Origin: Methylomicrobium sp035916875
GTDB lineage: Bacteria > Pseudomonadota > Gammaproteobacteria > Methylococcales > Methylomonadaceae
DNA length: 41,489 nucleotides
Direction of reading: 5' to 3'
NCBI RefSeq assembly: GCF_035916875.1
Contig: NZ_JAXUHN010000047.1
Span: 1 to 41,489 of the forward strand
Each line of letters opens with the position of its first letter. The first letter of the stretch is position 1. Shown one piece after another: positions 41,401 to 41,489 of this stretch. The notes under the pieces were generated by a model. That model was not told where the DNA came from. It did not search any database and worked only from the letters and a program-made list of their open reading frames with translations. Made by a program: the position numbers and the translations under genes.

Positions 41401-41489
41401 CCTTCTCCCTTCGGGAGAAGGCTGGGATGAGGGGATCAAAATAAAGTATTTTTCCTTATTTTTGATCCTCCTCACCCCAACCCTCTCCA
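41401..41489. repeat. CTCTCCC / GAGAAGG-type palindromic repeat, cut by the window end
   Basis: CCTTCTCCC (41401-41409) pairs with GGGAGAAGG (41413-41421) with a 3-nt loop. A second, larger inverted pair (41420-41442 with 41459-41482; GGCTGGGATGAGG against CCTCACCCCAACC) encloses an AT-rich loop. The repeat continues past the window end. Confidence 0.65.

Noticed and set aside
1..41489. CRISPR array or rRNA genes
   Set aside because: No regularly spaced identical repeats and no rRNA-like sequence were seen.

Overview
The window looks like ordinary chromosome of a gammaproteobacterium with moderate-to-high G+C. The evidence is the rhlB / trxA-rho block, the yrfG-nudE pair, a YheS and a Uup ABC-F protein, NhaR, cytochrome c4 and a two-subunit pyruvate carboxylase. 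A methanotroph or relative (Methylococcales) would fit, but that is inference; no methane- or methanol-oxidation gene is present.

Layout. (1) 1-1.4 kb: a tyrosine integrase without its catalytic C-terminus, an upstream cluster of GGGGGTA repeats, and tRNA-Ser(GGA) with its own promoter and terminator. This is probably the edge of an integrated element that continues to the left. (2) 1.4-7.7 kb: uup, a CinA-like gene, an AEC transporter, a cold-shock protein, a FUN14 protein and an inositol-phosphatase family gene, all on the minus strand. (3) 7.9-15.8 kb: yheS, a small membrane protein, then trxA-rho-uppP on minus with rhlB divergent, then yrfG and nudE. (4) 15.8-22.7 kb: a tightly packed MoxR-DUF58-DUF4381-BatA-BatB/C-BatD operon, a chaperone-ATPase plus von Willebrand factor A system at the membrane. 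(5) 22.8-30 kb: a POT transporter, small enzymes, a membrane GH17 protein and a PEP-mutase-like enzyme, bracketed by two copies of a 270-bp noncoding sequence that carries DnaA boxes and an IHF-like site. (6) 30-36.4 kb: membrane protein, fructosamine-kinase family protein, cytochrome c4, NUDIX hydrolase, and a SulP anion transporter with its neighbouring NhaR-type regulator. (7) 36.5-41.3 kb: pycA, pycB and a Sua5/TsaC gene. Two repeat families close the window.

Two structures stand out. Between pycA and pycB sits a compact 443-bp unit: a PD-(D/E)XK-like GxxExxY gene, interrupted by one in-frame TGA, lies exactly between 32-bp inverted repeats built from 9-bp CACGAAA units. It looks like a small mobile or domesticated unit dropped into an operon. 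Second, the two 270-bp copies at 22849 and 29719 align without gaps for about 230 bp (176 of 230 identical by hand count). Copy 1 has four DnaA boxes spaced 12, 12 and 11 bp next to an IHF-like site and an AT-rich stretch, which resembles a DnaA-titration or reactivation locus, or a DnaA-controlled promoter of the POT gene.

All functional calls come from reading translated sequences and motifs; no database search was possible.
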